DNA of 47,918 nt, taken from NCBI GenBank assembly GCA_023453125.1, contig JAEXUB010000019.1, forward strand, positions 1-47,918, in the 5' to 3' direction. This document shows, one piece after another, positions 1-9,216 of the stretch. The position numbers and the translations under genes were made by a program. The stretch comes from Bacteroidota bacterium. GTDB lineage: Bacteria > Bacteroidota > Ignavibacteria > Ignavibacteriales > Melioribacteraceae. How positions within the stretch are numbered: the first letter of the stretch is position 1; each line of letters opens with the position of its first letter. Under the pieces are notes generated by a model. That model saw only the letters and a list, made by a program, of their open reading frames with translations. It did not search any database and was not told the DNA's origin.

Positions 1-921
1 ACCGAAGAGGTTAAGGAACTAATTCTTTGGATGAAAGAGTACAATAAAGGGAAACCATATTCAAAGCAGATCCACTTTCTCGGCTTCGACTGCCAGTCCA
101 AAACATATGTTAGAGATCTGCTTCTTCCCTATTTAAAAGAGAATAAATTCCCTGCAGACAGAAAAGTGGAAAGAATACTGAATGAAATAAATTCCATTGC
201 CTACGACCGGTTCCAGAAAATGGAGCAGTCTGAAATTGACATCTTTAAGTCACAATGCGATTCGGTCTTGACATACCTTGAATTAAACCGGAAGTCAGGG
301 AGCGGAGATAAATTTGAATTCGAACAGATGAAAAGACTTCTTATTCAAACCAGGCAGGTTATGGATGTAGCCACAAAAAAATCGTACCTGCGGGATAAAT
401 ATATGGCGGAGAATGCAGAGTGGATGGCAAATCTTTTTGGTCCTGAGACCGGGATTGTACTTTGGGCGCATAACGGACATGTTGCAAAAAACGGAATGTA
501 TTCGGGACTGCATGGCTCTATGGGGTATAATCTTAGCAAGAAATTAGGCGCAGAATATAAGGCAATAGGATTCTCATTTAATTACGGCTCATTTCAGGCT
601 GTAGGGTACGACTCCGAAACAAAGAAATATAAACAACTGGCAATCCATAATATTACAGAGCCTCCTCTTGAAAATTCTTCAAATTTTTTATTCAGTCTGG
701 CAGAGCCCCGGAATTTTATCCTCTTTATGGAAGATGCCGATAAGTATCCTAAACTGAAAAACTGGCTTAATAAGCTCCGCCTCTTCTTTTCAGCCGGCGC
801 TGTATATTCAAACGAAATGCACAAATCATATTATTATATTCACAATCTCAGCCTTTATTTTGATGCCCTGATTCATTTCAATAACACCCGCTCCGCAGCG
901 GCATTCAAATTCCAGCCCTAA
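1..921 (+). CDS. Erythromycin esterase family protein, C-terminal part
   Basis: The reading frame is open at the first base of the window, so only about 306 C-terminal residues are present; the ATG at 31 is internal. The segment shows family hallmarks of the erythromycin esterase/EreA-like superfamily (PF05139): an early IHFLGFD block and the WAHNGHVAK block holding the conserved HNxH histidines, followed by a GYNLSKKLG helix. Members are metal-independent hydrolases. A few open macrolide lactones, but most chromosomal homologues in Bacteroidota have no proven substrate, so an antibiotic-resistance role should not be assumed. The family is usually about 400-450 residues, consistent with roughly one third missing. 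No signal peptide can be judged because the N-terminus is outside the window. It lies upstream of tex on the same strand, separated by a G/C-rich hairpin. Confidence 0.85.
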   Translation, partial: TEEVKELILWMKEYNKGKPYSKQIHFLGFDCQSKTYVRDLLLPYLKENKFPADRKVERILNEINSIAYDRFQKMEQSEIDIFKSQCDSVLTYLELNRKSGSGDKFEFEQMKRLLIQTRQVMDVATKKSYLRDKYMAENAEWMANLFGPETGIVLWAHNGHVAKNGMYSGLHGSMGYNLSKKLGAEYKAIGFSFNYGSFQAVGYDSETKKYKQLAIHNITEPPLENSSNFLFSLAEPRNFILFMEDADKYPKLKNWLNKLRLFFSAGAVYSNEMHKSYYYIHNLSLYFDALIHFNNTRSAAAFKFQP

Positions 922-929
922 GCATTTAT

Positions 930-948
930 AGGGGGGGGAGCCCCCCCT
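930..948. terminator. Perfect G/C hairpin after the esterase gene
   Basis: An A plus seven G pairs with seven C plus a T around a three-base loop, beginning nine bases after the esterase stop codon. No T-run follows, so it is not a textbook intrinsic terminator; it may act as a pause or mRNA-stability element. Confidence 0.3.
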
Positions 949-1034
949 TCATAACAACATATATATAAATATCAAGTTGTAAATTTCCCTTACTTATGCT
1001 TGATTTGCACATCGAAAATTTTACCGGATTAATA

Positions 1035-3209
1035 ATGAATATACCTCAGGTTATTGCACAGGAACTTTCAATTCAGGAAAAACAGGTCTATGCCGTTATA
1101 GAGTTATTCAACGAAGGGGCTACCGTCCCTTTTATTGCCCGATACCGTAAGGAGCGCACCGGCGGGCTGGACGAAGACTATTTAAGAAACATTGAAGACA
1201 GAATTCAATACCTTACTCTGCTTGAAGAGAGAAAGGAAACCGTGTTGAAGAGCATTGAAGAACAGGGAAAACTTACCGATGAACTCAAGTCAAAAATTCT
1301 ATCAGCGCTCAAGCTCCAGGAAGTGGAAGACCTTTACCTCCCCTACAAACCCAAAAGGAAGACAAGAGGAACCATTGCAAAGGCAAAGGGACTAGAGCCT
1401 CTTGCATTATTCATTATCGACAATCCAAAATTCAAGGGAAATTTCGATGAAGTGCTCGCTCAGTATATAAATGAAGAACTTGGAGTAAATTCCATTGACG
1501 ACGCCCGTCAGGGTGCTATGGATATAATTGCAGAAATGATAAGTGATACTGCCGAAGTAAGGCAAACCGCCAGAGAATACCTGTTCGATAATGCTCTCAT
1601 CACATCAGCGAAAGCAAATACCAAGCAGGAAGACCTCCCCCCGAACCGGAAAGATGTTTATGAGGTATATCATCTCTTCAGCTGTCCGGTAAATAAAATA
1701 AAACCTTACCAGCTTCTTGCTCTTAACCGGGGCGAAGAGGAAAAATTCCTGAAAATATCTCTCAACTTCGAGAAACCAACAATACTTAAGGAGATTTACA
1801 AGAAATATCTTCCCTATAACGAGACAGTTTTTGAAGAACTTTTAATGGAAATTGTTGATGATTCCTTTGCAAGGCTTATATTCCCTTCCATAGAGAGGGA
1901 AATAAGAAAACAGCTTACAGAAACCTCTGACCTTCACGCAATTGAGATATTTGCCGCAAACCTTAGACAGCTTCTTCTGCAGCCCCCTATTGCCAATAAA
2001 ATCATACTCGGCATAGACCCCGGTTTTGTTAGCGGCAGTAAGCTTGCCGTTATAGACCAGACTGGAAAATATGTGGAGGGCATTACCATTTATCCGCATC
2101 CTCCGCAGAATAGGAAAGAACAGGCCAATAGGATTCTCCTTGAGATGATTTCTAAATACGGGGTAAATCTTATTGCAATCGGGAATGGAACAGCGAGCAG
2201 GGAAACCGAGCAGTTAGTTGCCGATCTTATAAGAGAGAACAACCTTAAATGCCATTATTTAATTGTAAACGAAGCAGGTGCTTCAGTTTATTCTGCAAGC
2301 GAAATTGCCAAACAGGAATTCCCCGATCTCGAGGCAAGTCAGAGGGGAAATATTTCGATTGCCCGCAGAGCACTCGATCCCCTTGCCGAGCTGGTTAAAA
2401 TTGACCCTAAGTCGATTGGAGTCGGGCTTTATCAGCACGATGTTGACCAGAAACTCCTTTCAAAAAAACTTGATGACGTTGTGGTAAGCTGCGTTAACTA
2501 TGTGGGGGTTGATATAAATACCGCATCTTCTTCACTGCTTACTTATGTCTCGGGATTGAATAAAAGAATTGCAAACAACATTGTAAAGCACCGGGACAAA
2601 TCGGGACGTTTTAAGAGCCGGAGCGAATTGCTCGAGGTTAGCGGAATGGGGGAAAAAGCATTTGAACAATGCGCAGGATTCCTTAAAATTCCAAACGGCG
2701 ATAATCCGCTGGATAATACTTTTATTCACCCGGAATCGTATGAAGCAACCTCAAAGCTTTTATCATTGTGCGGCCTTTCCCCTCTCCATGTAAATGAAAA
2801 AGGGAATCTGGTTGAGCTTTACATCAGAAGCAACGGCTCCGCCAAGGTAGCCGGACAGATTGGAGTTGGTGAGCCAACCCTGGTTGACATAATCGAGAAC
2901 CTTAAGAAACCGGGACGGGACCCCCGCGAAGATGCTCCAAAGCCAATTCTGCGCAGCGATGTACTTAAAATGGAAGACCTTCAGATTGGTATGAAACTTA
3001 AAGGTACTGTAAGAAACATTGTAGATTTCGGAGCATTTGTCGATATTGGCGTTAAGCAGGACGGACTGCTCCACATCTCGCAGATTGCCAACCGGTTTGT
3101 TAAAAATCCCCTTGATATACTTAAAGTGGGGGATATTATTGAAGTGACTGTTATTACAATTGATATAAATAAGGGAAGAATTTCCTTAAGTATGAAAGGA
3201 AATCAATAA
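1035..3209 (+). CDS. tex: Tex-family S1 RNA-binding transcription accessory protein
   Basis: Tex (YhgF) is a widespread nucleic-acid-binding protein linked to transcription and RNA metabolism. The protein has the full family order: N-terminal helical region (VPFIARYRKERTGGLDE block near residue 30), a YqgF/RNase H-like domain near the middle (ILGIDPGFVSGSKLAVID), a helix-hairpin-helix region (ASSSLLTYVSGLN and SGMGEKAFEQCAGFL) and a C-terminal S1 domain (GTVRNIVDFGAFVDIGVK, ending ISLSMKG). Starting at 1035 gives 724 residues and an MNIPQVIAQEL start as in homologues; an in-frame ATG at 996 would add 13 unconserved residues. No strong ribosome binding site marks either. A clear intrinsic terminator follows the stop. 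Confidence 0.95.
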   Translation: MNIPQVIAQELSIQEKQVYAVIELFNEGATVPFIARYRKERTGGLDEDYLRNIEDRIQYLTLLEERKETVLKSIEEQGKLTDELKSKILSALKLQEVEDLYLPYKPKRKTRGTIAKAKGLEPLALFIIDNPKFKGNFDEVLAQYINEELGVNSIDDARQGAMDIIAEMISDTAEVRQTAREYLFDNALITSAKANTKQEDLPPNRKDVYEVYHLFSCPVNKIKPYQLLALNRGEEEKFLKISLNFEKPTILKEIYKKYLPYNETVFEELLMEIVDDSFARLIFPSIEREIRKQLTETSDLHAIEIFAANLRQLLLQPPIANKIILGIDPGFVSGSKLAVIDQTGKYVEGITIYPHPPQNRKEQANRILLEMISKYGVNLIAIGNGTASRETEQLVADLIRENNLKCHYLIVNEAGASVYSASEIAKQEFPDLEASQRGNISIARRALDPLAELVKIDPKSIGVGLYQHDVDQKLLSKKLDDVVVSCVNYVGVDINTASSSLLTYVSGLNKRIANNIVKHRDKSGRFKSRSELLEVSGMGEKAFEQCAGFLKIPNGDNPLDNTFIHPESYEATSKLLSLCGLSPLHVNEKGNLVELYIRSNGSAKVAGQIGVGEPTLVDIIENLKKPGRDPREDAPKPILRSDVLKMEDLQIGMKLKGTVRNIVDFGAFVDIGVKQDGLLHISQIANRFVKNPLDILKVGDIIEVTVITIDINKGRISLSMKGNQ

Positions 3210-3252
3210 CCGGATAAAAAACCGGCATACCAAATAAGATTCCTTATCCAAT

Positions 3253-3280
3253 TAGGGGGCAATTGCCCCCTTTTTATTTT
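3253..3280 (+). terminator. Intrinsic terminator after tex
   Basis: A stem of five G plus C, an AATT loop and the matching G plus five C is followed directly by TTTTTATTTTT. It sits about 45 bases after the tex stop. Confidence 0.85.
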
Positions 3281-3335
3281 TAAATTTTTATTATCTTGCT
3301 ATTAAATATTCAGATTTCGGCTCGAATATTAATTA

Positions 3336-3364
3336 TTGATCAATCTGCTGCTTTGAGCTCTAAT
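3336..3364 (+). promoter_or_regulatory. Candidate sigma70-type promoter for the sensor kinase
   Basis: TTGATC (3336-3341) and TCTAAT (3359-3364) are separated by exactly 17 bases. They match the sigma70 consensus at 4/6 and 5/6 positions and lie 33 bases before the kinase ATG, downstream of the tex terminator. This is a prediction by eye only. Confidence 0.35.
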
Positions 3365-3396
3365 TTAAATGATGTATTGATTTTTCACTAAGGAAA

Positions 3397-6300
3397 ATGA
3401 ATATAAGGCATACTGCTAAATATCAATTCATATCACGGCTCATTGCAGCGTGTTTATTTTTTCTAGCCGCTGCAGCCTCCCCTATTTATTCTCAGGAAAT
3501 CCGCTTTAATAACCTTTCGGTTAATGAAGGACTTTCTCATTACACTGTTACTGCATTTTGTCAGGACAGGCAGGGCTTTATATGGATAGGTACGGCAGAC
3601 GGGCTGAACAGGTTCGACGGGAACAGGTTTGTTGTTTATAAGAATGTCCCGGCAGATACAACATCAATCAGCGGCAATTCTATTCTTTCTATTTATGAAG
3701 ACGGAGAAGGCTATCTATGGATTGGCGTTGAAAACGGGGGGCTGAACAGGTTTAATCCGCGCAGCGAGATTTTTACCCGCTTTTATTCAGTTCCCGATAA
3801 TCCCAATTCCCTATCTCATAACGATGTAACGGGTATTACCGGAGACAAAATTGGAAATATATGGCTGGGGACAAGGAAAGGATTAAGCGTTCTGCCGGCC
3901 GGAGAAAAAAACAAACCGGACCCCTCCTTCATTAATTTTTATAAGGGAGAGAATCCTGAGAGTACAATTACAGACAATATTATTTATTCTATATTCCACG
4001 ATTCTAAAGGGAACCTATGGCTCAGCTTATCCAATGGATTTGGCACTGATAAGTTGGAGTTAAAATATGATAACGGAATAAGCTTCAAAAGGACCAATTT
4101 TATTAACAATCCGACAAATCCCAATTCTCCATCCGGAAGATGGGCTCTCTATACATTTGAAGATTCAAAGGGGCGCATCTGGTTCTCATATTGGAATGAA
4201 GGATTAACAAAATATGAACCTTCAAAAAGAAAATTCACACGATATATTCTTGATCCTTCATTTGAGAGAAGCCTGCCCGACAATAACATCGAAATGGTTA
4301 TTGAGGACGATAATAAGAATATCTGGGCGGCTACCTATGGAGGCGGGCTGGCTAAACTTGTTGAAGACCCTCTATCGGGAAGAGAGTATTTTGAAAAATT
4401 TCAATTTGATGTTAAAGACCAGCTTAGCATTCCCGACAACAGGCTTACAACCCTTTTCAAGGATAGAAGCGGAATAATATGGATAGGAACAGCGGGACAC
4501 GGGTTAAGCAGGTTTAATCCAAAATCGCAGTTCACTCATATAAATCTTACCGATGCATCAGGCAAAATAAGATACACCCCTTCCTGCATACACCGCACAA
4601 AAGAAGGAAATCTTTGGGCCGGCACTTACGAAGGAATTCTCTTCCGCATCAGCAAAGACGGAAGCAGAACTGACCGCTTCAAATTAAATTATGAAGGGAA
4701 ACCGGTCAGGCAAAATCCGCTTATAACCTCATTCTGCGAAGATGAGGAGGGAACTTTCTGGATTACAACTACCAGAGGGGGAATATATTATATCCTTAAA
4801 GGAGACCTTGCATCGCAAACTCCTCAATTTAACAGAGTCCCCGCTCCGGCTTCTGATGAACCGATAAAATATCCATTCGGGTATCTGTCTGTTAAAGAAA
4901 ACAGCCGAGGCGAACTTATTTTCGGAACATATAACGAAAACAGCATTCAGGTTCTTTCAAGAGAGAATAAACTAAAGAAGAATTTTCTCTTCCGGTTTTA
5001 CAACCTTAAGGCATTTACCTGGTCAATAGAAAACGACGGCGAATATAATTGGCTGGGTTCCTATGCAAACGGATTAACTAAGGTTGATTTCAGGAGCGGA
5101 AAAAGCATTTCAGGATTTAAACCCATTCCGAAGGATCTGTACAACAGCCGTGGAATTCCCTGGGCCGACGTATATTCTATCTATAAGGCATCAGACGGCT
5201 CTATTTGGTTCGGCACTCTGAAATCCCTTTCAAAGCTTAATCCCGGGACTGATACATTAAAACATTACAGATTCAGGGACGGATTGAGCAGCGAGAGCGT
5301 TTATGGAATTCTCGAGGACAAAGAAGGGAATATCTGGGTAAGCACATACAATGGCATTTCTAAGATTGAGCCCAAAACGGGTACATTTACAAATTATTAC
5401 AGAGAAGACGGACTGCAGGCGAATGAATTTAACCAGTATTCATATCATAAGGATAGAGAGGGAGTATTATATTTCGGCAGCGTGCTCGGCATTACTGTTA
5501 TAAAACCCCAGGCCGCCGGAAACAAAGAAAGATTCCCGGTAATGAAAATTACAGGCATTCATCTTTCTAATCTTCCTGTAGAAGATAAAGCCCTTATTGA
5601 GAAAGGAATTATAGAAGAATCTATCAGCTTTGCTGATGAGATAATCCTTCCCAATGACAAAAATGATTTCACTATTGAATTCTCAGCGCTTGATTATTCT
5701 TCTTCAAGTAAAATAAAATACAGGTATTTCCTCGAGGGATATTCGGGAGAATGGACAACCCTGTCTAAAGGAAGCAGTGTTAACTTTATGAACCTTGAAC
5801 CAAAAACTTACATTTTCAAGGTTAAGTCCACCAATAATGAAGGAATCTGGAATGAAGATTATGCCCGGATAAAAGTAACCATTCTCCCCCCTTTCTGGAA
5901 TACCTGGTGGTTCAAACTACTGGGACTTTTAATTTCGGGAGCTATAATTTACGCAATCTATTCATACAGGATTAAAGCCGCAGAGAAGAAGCAGATTGAA
6001 CTGCAGAAACTGGTTGAAGAACAGACTCTTGAACTTAAGGAAAGGAATGCAGACCTTGAAGCTTTTTCCTACTCTGTATCGCACGATCTGCGCGCGCCGC
6101 TGAGAAGCATTTACAGTTTCTCTCAAATTATAAATGAAGATTTCGGACACCAGCTGCCGGATGAAGCAAGAAACTATTTTGAGAAAATAACCAAGGCGGC
6201 AAAGAATATGACCGAGCTTATTGACGGAATTTTGAAGCTGGCAAGAGTCTCGCGTATTGAAATGAATCGGGCTCCCATAAACCTGTCGGTAATTGCAGAA

Positions 6301-6735
6301 TCTATTATAGAGGAATTAAGGGTGGTTTATCTGGATAAACCGTTAAAGGTCCGCATTCAACCCGATATTATGGTTAAGGGGGACAATACATTATTAACCA
6401 CAGTAATAGAGAACCTTCTTTCTAATGCCGCAAAGTTTTCCTCTGGTAAAGAGGAGATAATTATTGAGATGGGCAAGACACGAGCATTCGACAAATCGAA
6501 GACCAATGCGGCTGAAGTAATTTTTATAAAAGACAATGGTGTAGGTTTCGACATGAAATATTCCGAGAAGCTTTTTCAGGTATTTCACCGGCTTCACTCC
6601 GCTTCGGAATTCAGCGGAACCGGAATAGGGCTTGCCAATGTTAAGAAGATAATTACCAGGCACGGCGGGGTAATTTGGGCAGAAAGCGAGCAGAATAACG
6701 GTACTACTTTCTACTTTAATATTCCACAGGCATAA
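3397..6735 (+). CDS. Propeller-type sensor histidine kinase (Reg_prop, Y_Y_Y, HisKA, HATPase)
   Basis: A secreted N-terminus (hydrophobic stretch ending SPIYSQ near residue 33) leads into a long series of beta-propeller blades. These show the recurring (I/L)W(I/L)GT..GL.RF pattern of the two-component propeller family, up to about residue 720. A Y_Y_Y domain follows (YRYFLEGYSGEW and FKVKSTNNEGIW), then one membrane helix near 838-858, a coiled coil, a HisKA domain with the phospho-acceptor H896 in SVSHDLRAPLR, and an HATPase domain with N1010, D1046-NGVGF and G1074-TGIGLA. The architecture suggests a periplasmic sensor of a polymer or glycan signalling through phosphotransfer. Unlike classical hybrid kinases of Bacteroidetes it ends after HATPase: there is no receiver and no AraC-type DNA-binding domain, so it needs a separate response regulator, and none is encoded in this window. 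The ligand is unknown. Confidence 0.92.
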   Translation: MNIRHTAKYQFISRLIAACLFFLAAAASPIYSQEIRFNNLSVNEGLSHYTVTAFCQDRQGFIWIGTADGLNRFDGNRFVVYKNVPADTTSISGNSILSIYEDGEGYLWIGVENGGLNRFNPRSEIFTRFYSVPDNPNSLSHNDVTGITGDKIGNIWLGTRKGLSVLPAGEKNKPDPSFINFYKGENPESTITDNIIYSIFHDSKGNLWLSLSNGFGTDKLELKYDNGISFKRTNFINNPTNPNSPSGRWALYTFEDSKGRIWFSYWNEGLTKYEPSKRKFTRYILDPSFERSLPDNNIEMVIEDDNKNIWAATYGGGLAKLVEDPLSGREYFEKFQFDVKDQLSIPDNRLTTLFKDRSGIIWIGTAGHGLSRFNPKSQFTHINLTDASGKIRYTPSCIHRTKEGNLWAGTYEGILFRISKDGSRTDRFKLNYEGKPVRQNPLITSFCEDEEGTFWITTTRGGIYYILKGDLASQTPQFNRVPAPASDEPIKYPFGYLSVKENSRGELIFGTYNENSIQVLSRENKLKKNFLFRFYNLKAFTWSIENDGEYNWLGSYANGLTKVDFRSGKSISGFKPIPKDLYNSRGIPWADVYSIYKASDGSIWFGTLKSLSKLNPGTDTLKHYRFRDGLSSESVYGILEDKEGNIWVSTYNGISKIEPKTGTFTNYYREDGLQANEFNQYSYHKDREGVLYFGSVLGITVIKPQAAGNKERFPVMKITGIHLSNLPVEDKALIEKGIIEESISFADEIILPNDKNDFTIEFSALDYSSSSKIKYRYFLEGYSGEWTTLSKGSSVNFMNLEPKTYIFKVKSTNNEGIWNEDYARIKVTILPPFWNTWWFKLLGLLISGAIIYAIYSYRIKAAEKKQIELQKLVEEQTLELKERNADLEAFSYSVSHDLRAPLRSIYSFSQIINEDFGHQLPDEARNYFEKITKAAKNMTELIDGILKLARVSRIEMNRAPINLSVIAESIIEELRVVYLDKPLKVRIQPDIMVKGDNTLLTTVIENLLSNAAKFSSGKEEIIIEMGKTRAFDKSKTNAAEVIFIKDNGVGFDMKYSEKLFQVFHRLHSASEFSGTGIGLANVKKIITRHGGVIWAESEQNNGTTFYFNIPQA

Positions 6736-6827
6736 ACATTTATTACGATACCCCGCTCCGATTTTGTAATTTAATAAGTTTATAAAGCCTAAATATTTTT
6801 AATTTATTATCTTTGTAAAAAAATTTA

Positions 6828-6833
6828 GCGAGG
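6828..6833 (+). promoter_or_regulatory. Ribosome binding site of aconitase
   Basis: GCGAGG lies eight bases before the aconitase ATG at 6842 and fixes this start. A TATCTTTG element at 6808-6815 matches the Bacteroidetes -7 consensus TAnnTTTG and may be the promoter, but no matching -33 TTTG was found at the expected distance. Confidence 0.45.
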
Positions 6834-6841
6834 TTATAACC

Positions 6842-9103
6842 ATGACTGCCAATATAGACATGATCCGGAAGGTGTACGACGGCATTGCCGAAAAACAAAA
6901 TGCTGCAAAGAAAACATTAAACCGCCCTATGACCTATGCCGAGAAAGTATTATATGCCCATCTATGGGAGCCGGCTGCAAAGGAATATTTGAGAGGAAAA
7001 GATTATGTTGACCTTGCACCCGACAGGGTTGCTATGCAGGATGCTACCGCACAGATGGCTCTTCTTCAGTTTATGCACGCCGGCAAGAAGACCTCTGCCG
7101 TTCCGGCAACTGCTCATGCGGACCACTTAATAGTTGCCCAGAGCGGATCTAAAGAGGACCTTGACAGAGCAATAACCGAAAACAAAGAAGTTTATGATTT
7201 TCTTGAAAGCATATGCCAGAAATACGGTGTAGGATTCTGGCGGCCGGGCGCAGGAATTATCCACCAGGTAATTCTTGAAAATTATGCATTCCCGGGGGGA
7301 ATGATGATCGGCTCCGATTCTCATACTCCTAATGCGGGAGGTTTGGGAATGATAGCCATTGGAGTAGGAGGCGCCGATGTGGTTGACGTTATGGCCGGTA
7401 TGCCCTGGGAATTGAAATGGCCTAAGCTGATAGGAATTAAGCTCAAGGGTAAATTAAGCGGATGGACTTCGCCGAAAGACGTTATTCTTAAGGTTGCAGG
7501 ACTTCTCACCGTTAAAGGAGGAACCGGTGCCATAGTTGAATATTTCGGTGAAGGAACGGAATCAATTTCCTGCACAGGAAAAGCCACCATCTGCAACATG
7601 GGCGCTGAAATAGGAGCTACCTGTTCCCTCTTTCCTTATGATGAAAAAATGGGAGCTTATTTAAGAAAGACAGACCGTGCTGACGTTGCCGAAATGGCCG
7701 ATAAATATGCCCAATATCTTAAGGCCGATAGCGAAGTATTCGAAGCTCCGGAAAAATATTACGACCAGGTAATTGAGATAAATCTTAACGAACTGGAACC
7801 TCATTTGAACGGTCCTTTCACTCCTGACGCTGCAATACCGGTATCAAAGATGAAAGAAACCGCGGATGAAAAGGATTTCCCAAAGAAAATCAGCGTGGCT
7901 TTAATTGGAAGCTGTACCAATTCAAGCTATGAAGATATTGACCGCTCTGCAAATATTGCCAAACAGGCGCTTGCAAAAGGATTAAAATCCAAGGCGCAGT
8001 TTACCATTACTCCCGGTTCCGAACAGGTAAGAGCTACAATTGAAAGGGACGGACAGCTTAAGACTTTAACCGACTTTGGCGGAATGGTTCTTGCTAACGC
8101 CTGCGGCCCCTGTATAGGTATGTGGAAAAGAATGGATAACCCGACAAATGAAAGAAACTCGATTGTAATTTCATTCAACAGGAATTTCGCCAAGAGAAAT
8201 GACGGCAATCCCGATACACTGGCTTTTGTAGCCAGCCCCGAAATTACTACTGCTCTCGCAATTGCGGGAGACCTTACATTCAATCCGGAGACGGACGAAC
8301 TCGTTAATGAAAAAGGGGAAAAAGTTAAATTAGATCCGCCTTACGGAGACGAACTGCCCCTGAAAGGATTCATTAAAGATGAAAAAGGTTACCTTGCGCC
8401 TTCGGATGAGGGATATAAGACCGAAGTAAAAATTGACCCTAAGAGCGAAAGGCTTCAGCTTCTGGCTCCTTTTACCCCCTGGAACGGAAAGAATTTCTCA
8501 GGAATGAAGCTTCTCCTTAAAGCTAAAGGAAAATGCACTACAGACCATATATCCCCTGCCGGCAAATGGCTTAATTACAGAGGGCATCTCGATAATATAT
8601 CTAAGAATATGTTCATCGGTGCCATTAACGCTTATACAGATAAGGCAGGCGAATCTAAGAATCAGTTCACCGGAGCATATCAGCCGGTACACGAAGTTGC
8701 GCGTGAATATAAGGCCAAGGGCATCGGGTGGATTGTTGTAGGGGATGAAAACTACGGCGAAGGCTCAAGCCGCGAACACGCTGCAATGGAACCAAGATTC
8801 CTCGGCGGCAAAGCAATTATCTCCAAGAGTTTCGCCCGAATTCACGAAACAAACCTTAAAAAACAGGGTATGCTCCCTCTTACTTTTGCTAACCCTGCCG
8901 ATTACGACAAGATTAAGGAAGATGATATTTTCGACCTTATAGGACTCGATACATTTGAACCGGGCAAACAGCTTAAACTTATTGTTTACCATAAAGACAG
9001 CAGTATGGAAGACATAATGCTTAACCATACAATAAGTGCAAGCCAGTTTGAATGGTTTAAGGCAGGATGCGCTCTCAATCTGATTGCGCAGCAGAACAAA
9101 TAA
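6842..9103 (+). CDS. acn: Aconitate hydratase, mitochondrial-type
   Basis: The enzyme interconverts citrate and isocitrate through cis-aconitate in the TCA cycle, in the cytoplasm, using a [4Fe-4S] cluster. The 753-residue length and sequence fit the mitochondrial-type aconitases rather than bacterial AcnA (about 890) or AcnB. Cluster ligands are visible as C358 (GSCTNSSYED), C421 and C424 (ANACGPCIGMW), the same numbers as in the mature mammalian enzyme. The C-terminal swivelling domain has the TTDHISPAGKWL block and the substrate-binding GEGSSREHAAMEPR loop. It is a single gene, with a Shine-Dalgarno-like GCGAGG before the ATG and an intrinsic terminator after the stop. Confidence 0.97.
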   Translation: MTANIDMIRKVYDGIAEKQNAAKKTLNRPMTYAEKVLYAHLWEPAAKEYLRGKDYVDLAPDRVAMQDATAQMALLQFMHAGKKTSAVPATAHADHLIVAQSGSKEDLDRAITENKEVYDFLESICQKYGVGFWRPGAGIIHQVILENYAFPGGMMIGSDSHTPNAGGLGMIAIGVGGADVVDVMAGMPWELKWPKLIGIKLKGKLSGWTSPKDVILKVAGLLTVKGGTGAIVEYFGEGTESISCTGKATICNMGAEIGATCSLFPYDEKMGAYLRKTDRADVAEMADKYAQYLKADSEVFEAPEKYYDQVIEINLNELEPHLNGPFTPDAAIPVSKMKETADEKDFPKKISVALIGSCTNSSYEDIDRSANIAKQALAKGLKSKAQFTITPGSEQVRATIERDGQLKTLTDFGGMVLANACGPCIGMWKRMDNPTNERNSIVISFNRNFAKRNDGNPDTLAFVASPEITTALAIAGDLTFNPETDELVNEKGEKVKLDPPYGDELPLKGFIKDEKGYLAPSDEGYKTEVKIDPKSERLQLLAPFTPWNGKNFSGMKLLLKAKGKCTTDHISPAGKWLNYRGHLDNISKNMFIGAINAYTDKAGESKNQFTGAYQPVHEVAREYKAKGIGWIVVGDENYGEGSSREHAAMEPRFLGGKAIISKSFARIHETNLKKQGMLPLTFANPADYDKIKEDDIFDLIGLDTFEPGKQLKLIVYHKDSSMEDIMLNHTISASQFEWFKAGCALNLIAQQNK

Positions 9104-9114
9104 TTACCAGCTCA

Positions 9115-9143
9115 AAAGGCGCCTTCAGGCGCCTTTCTTTTTT
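9115..9143 (+). terminator. Intrinsic terminator after aconitase
   Basis: The stem AAAGGCGCC / GGCGCCTTT has a TTCA loop and is followed by CTTTTTT. The A-run on the other flank could also let it work for the convergent rluD operon. Confidence 0.85.
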
Positions 9144-9216
9144 ACTTCATTTATTAAAATCGATGTATAGAGAAAAGCCCGGACAAGCTATATAAATAAA
9201 ACTTATTACCGGATTA

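Noticed and set aside
1..921. Macrolide resistance gene
   Set aside because: The family match is good, but most chromosomal members have no shown macrolide activity, and half the catalytic region context is outside the window.
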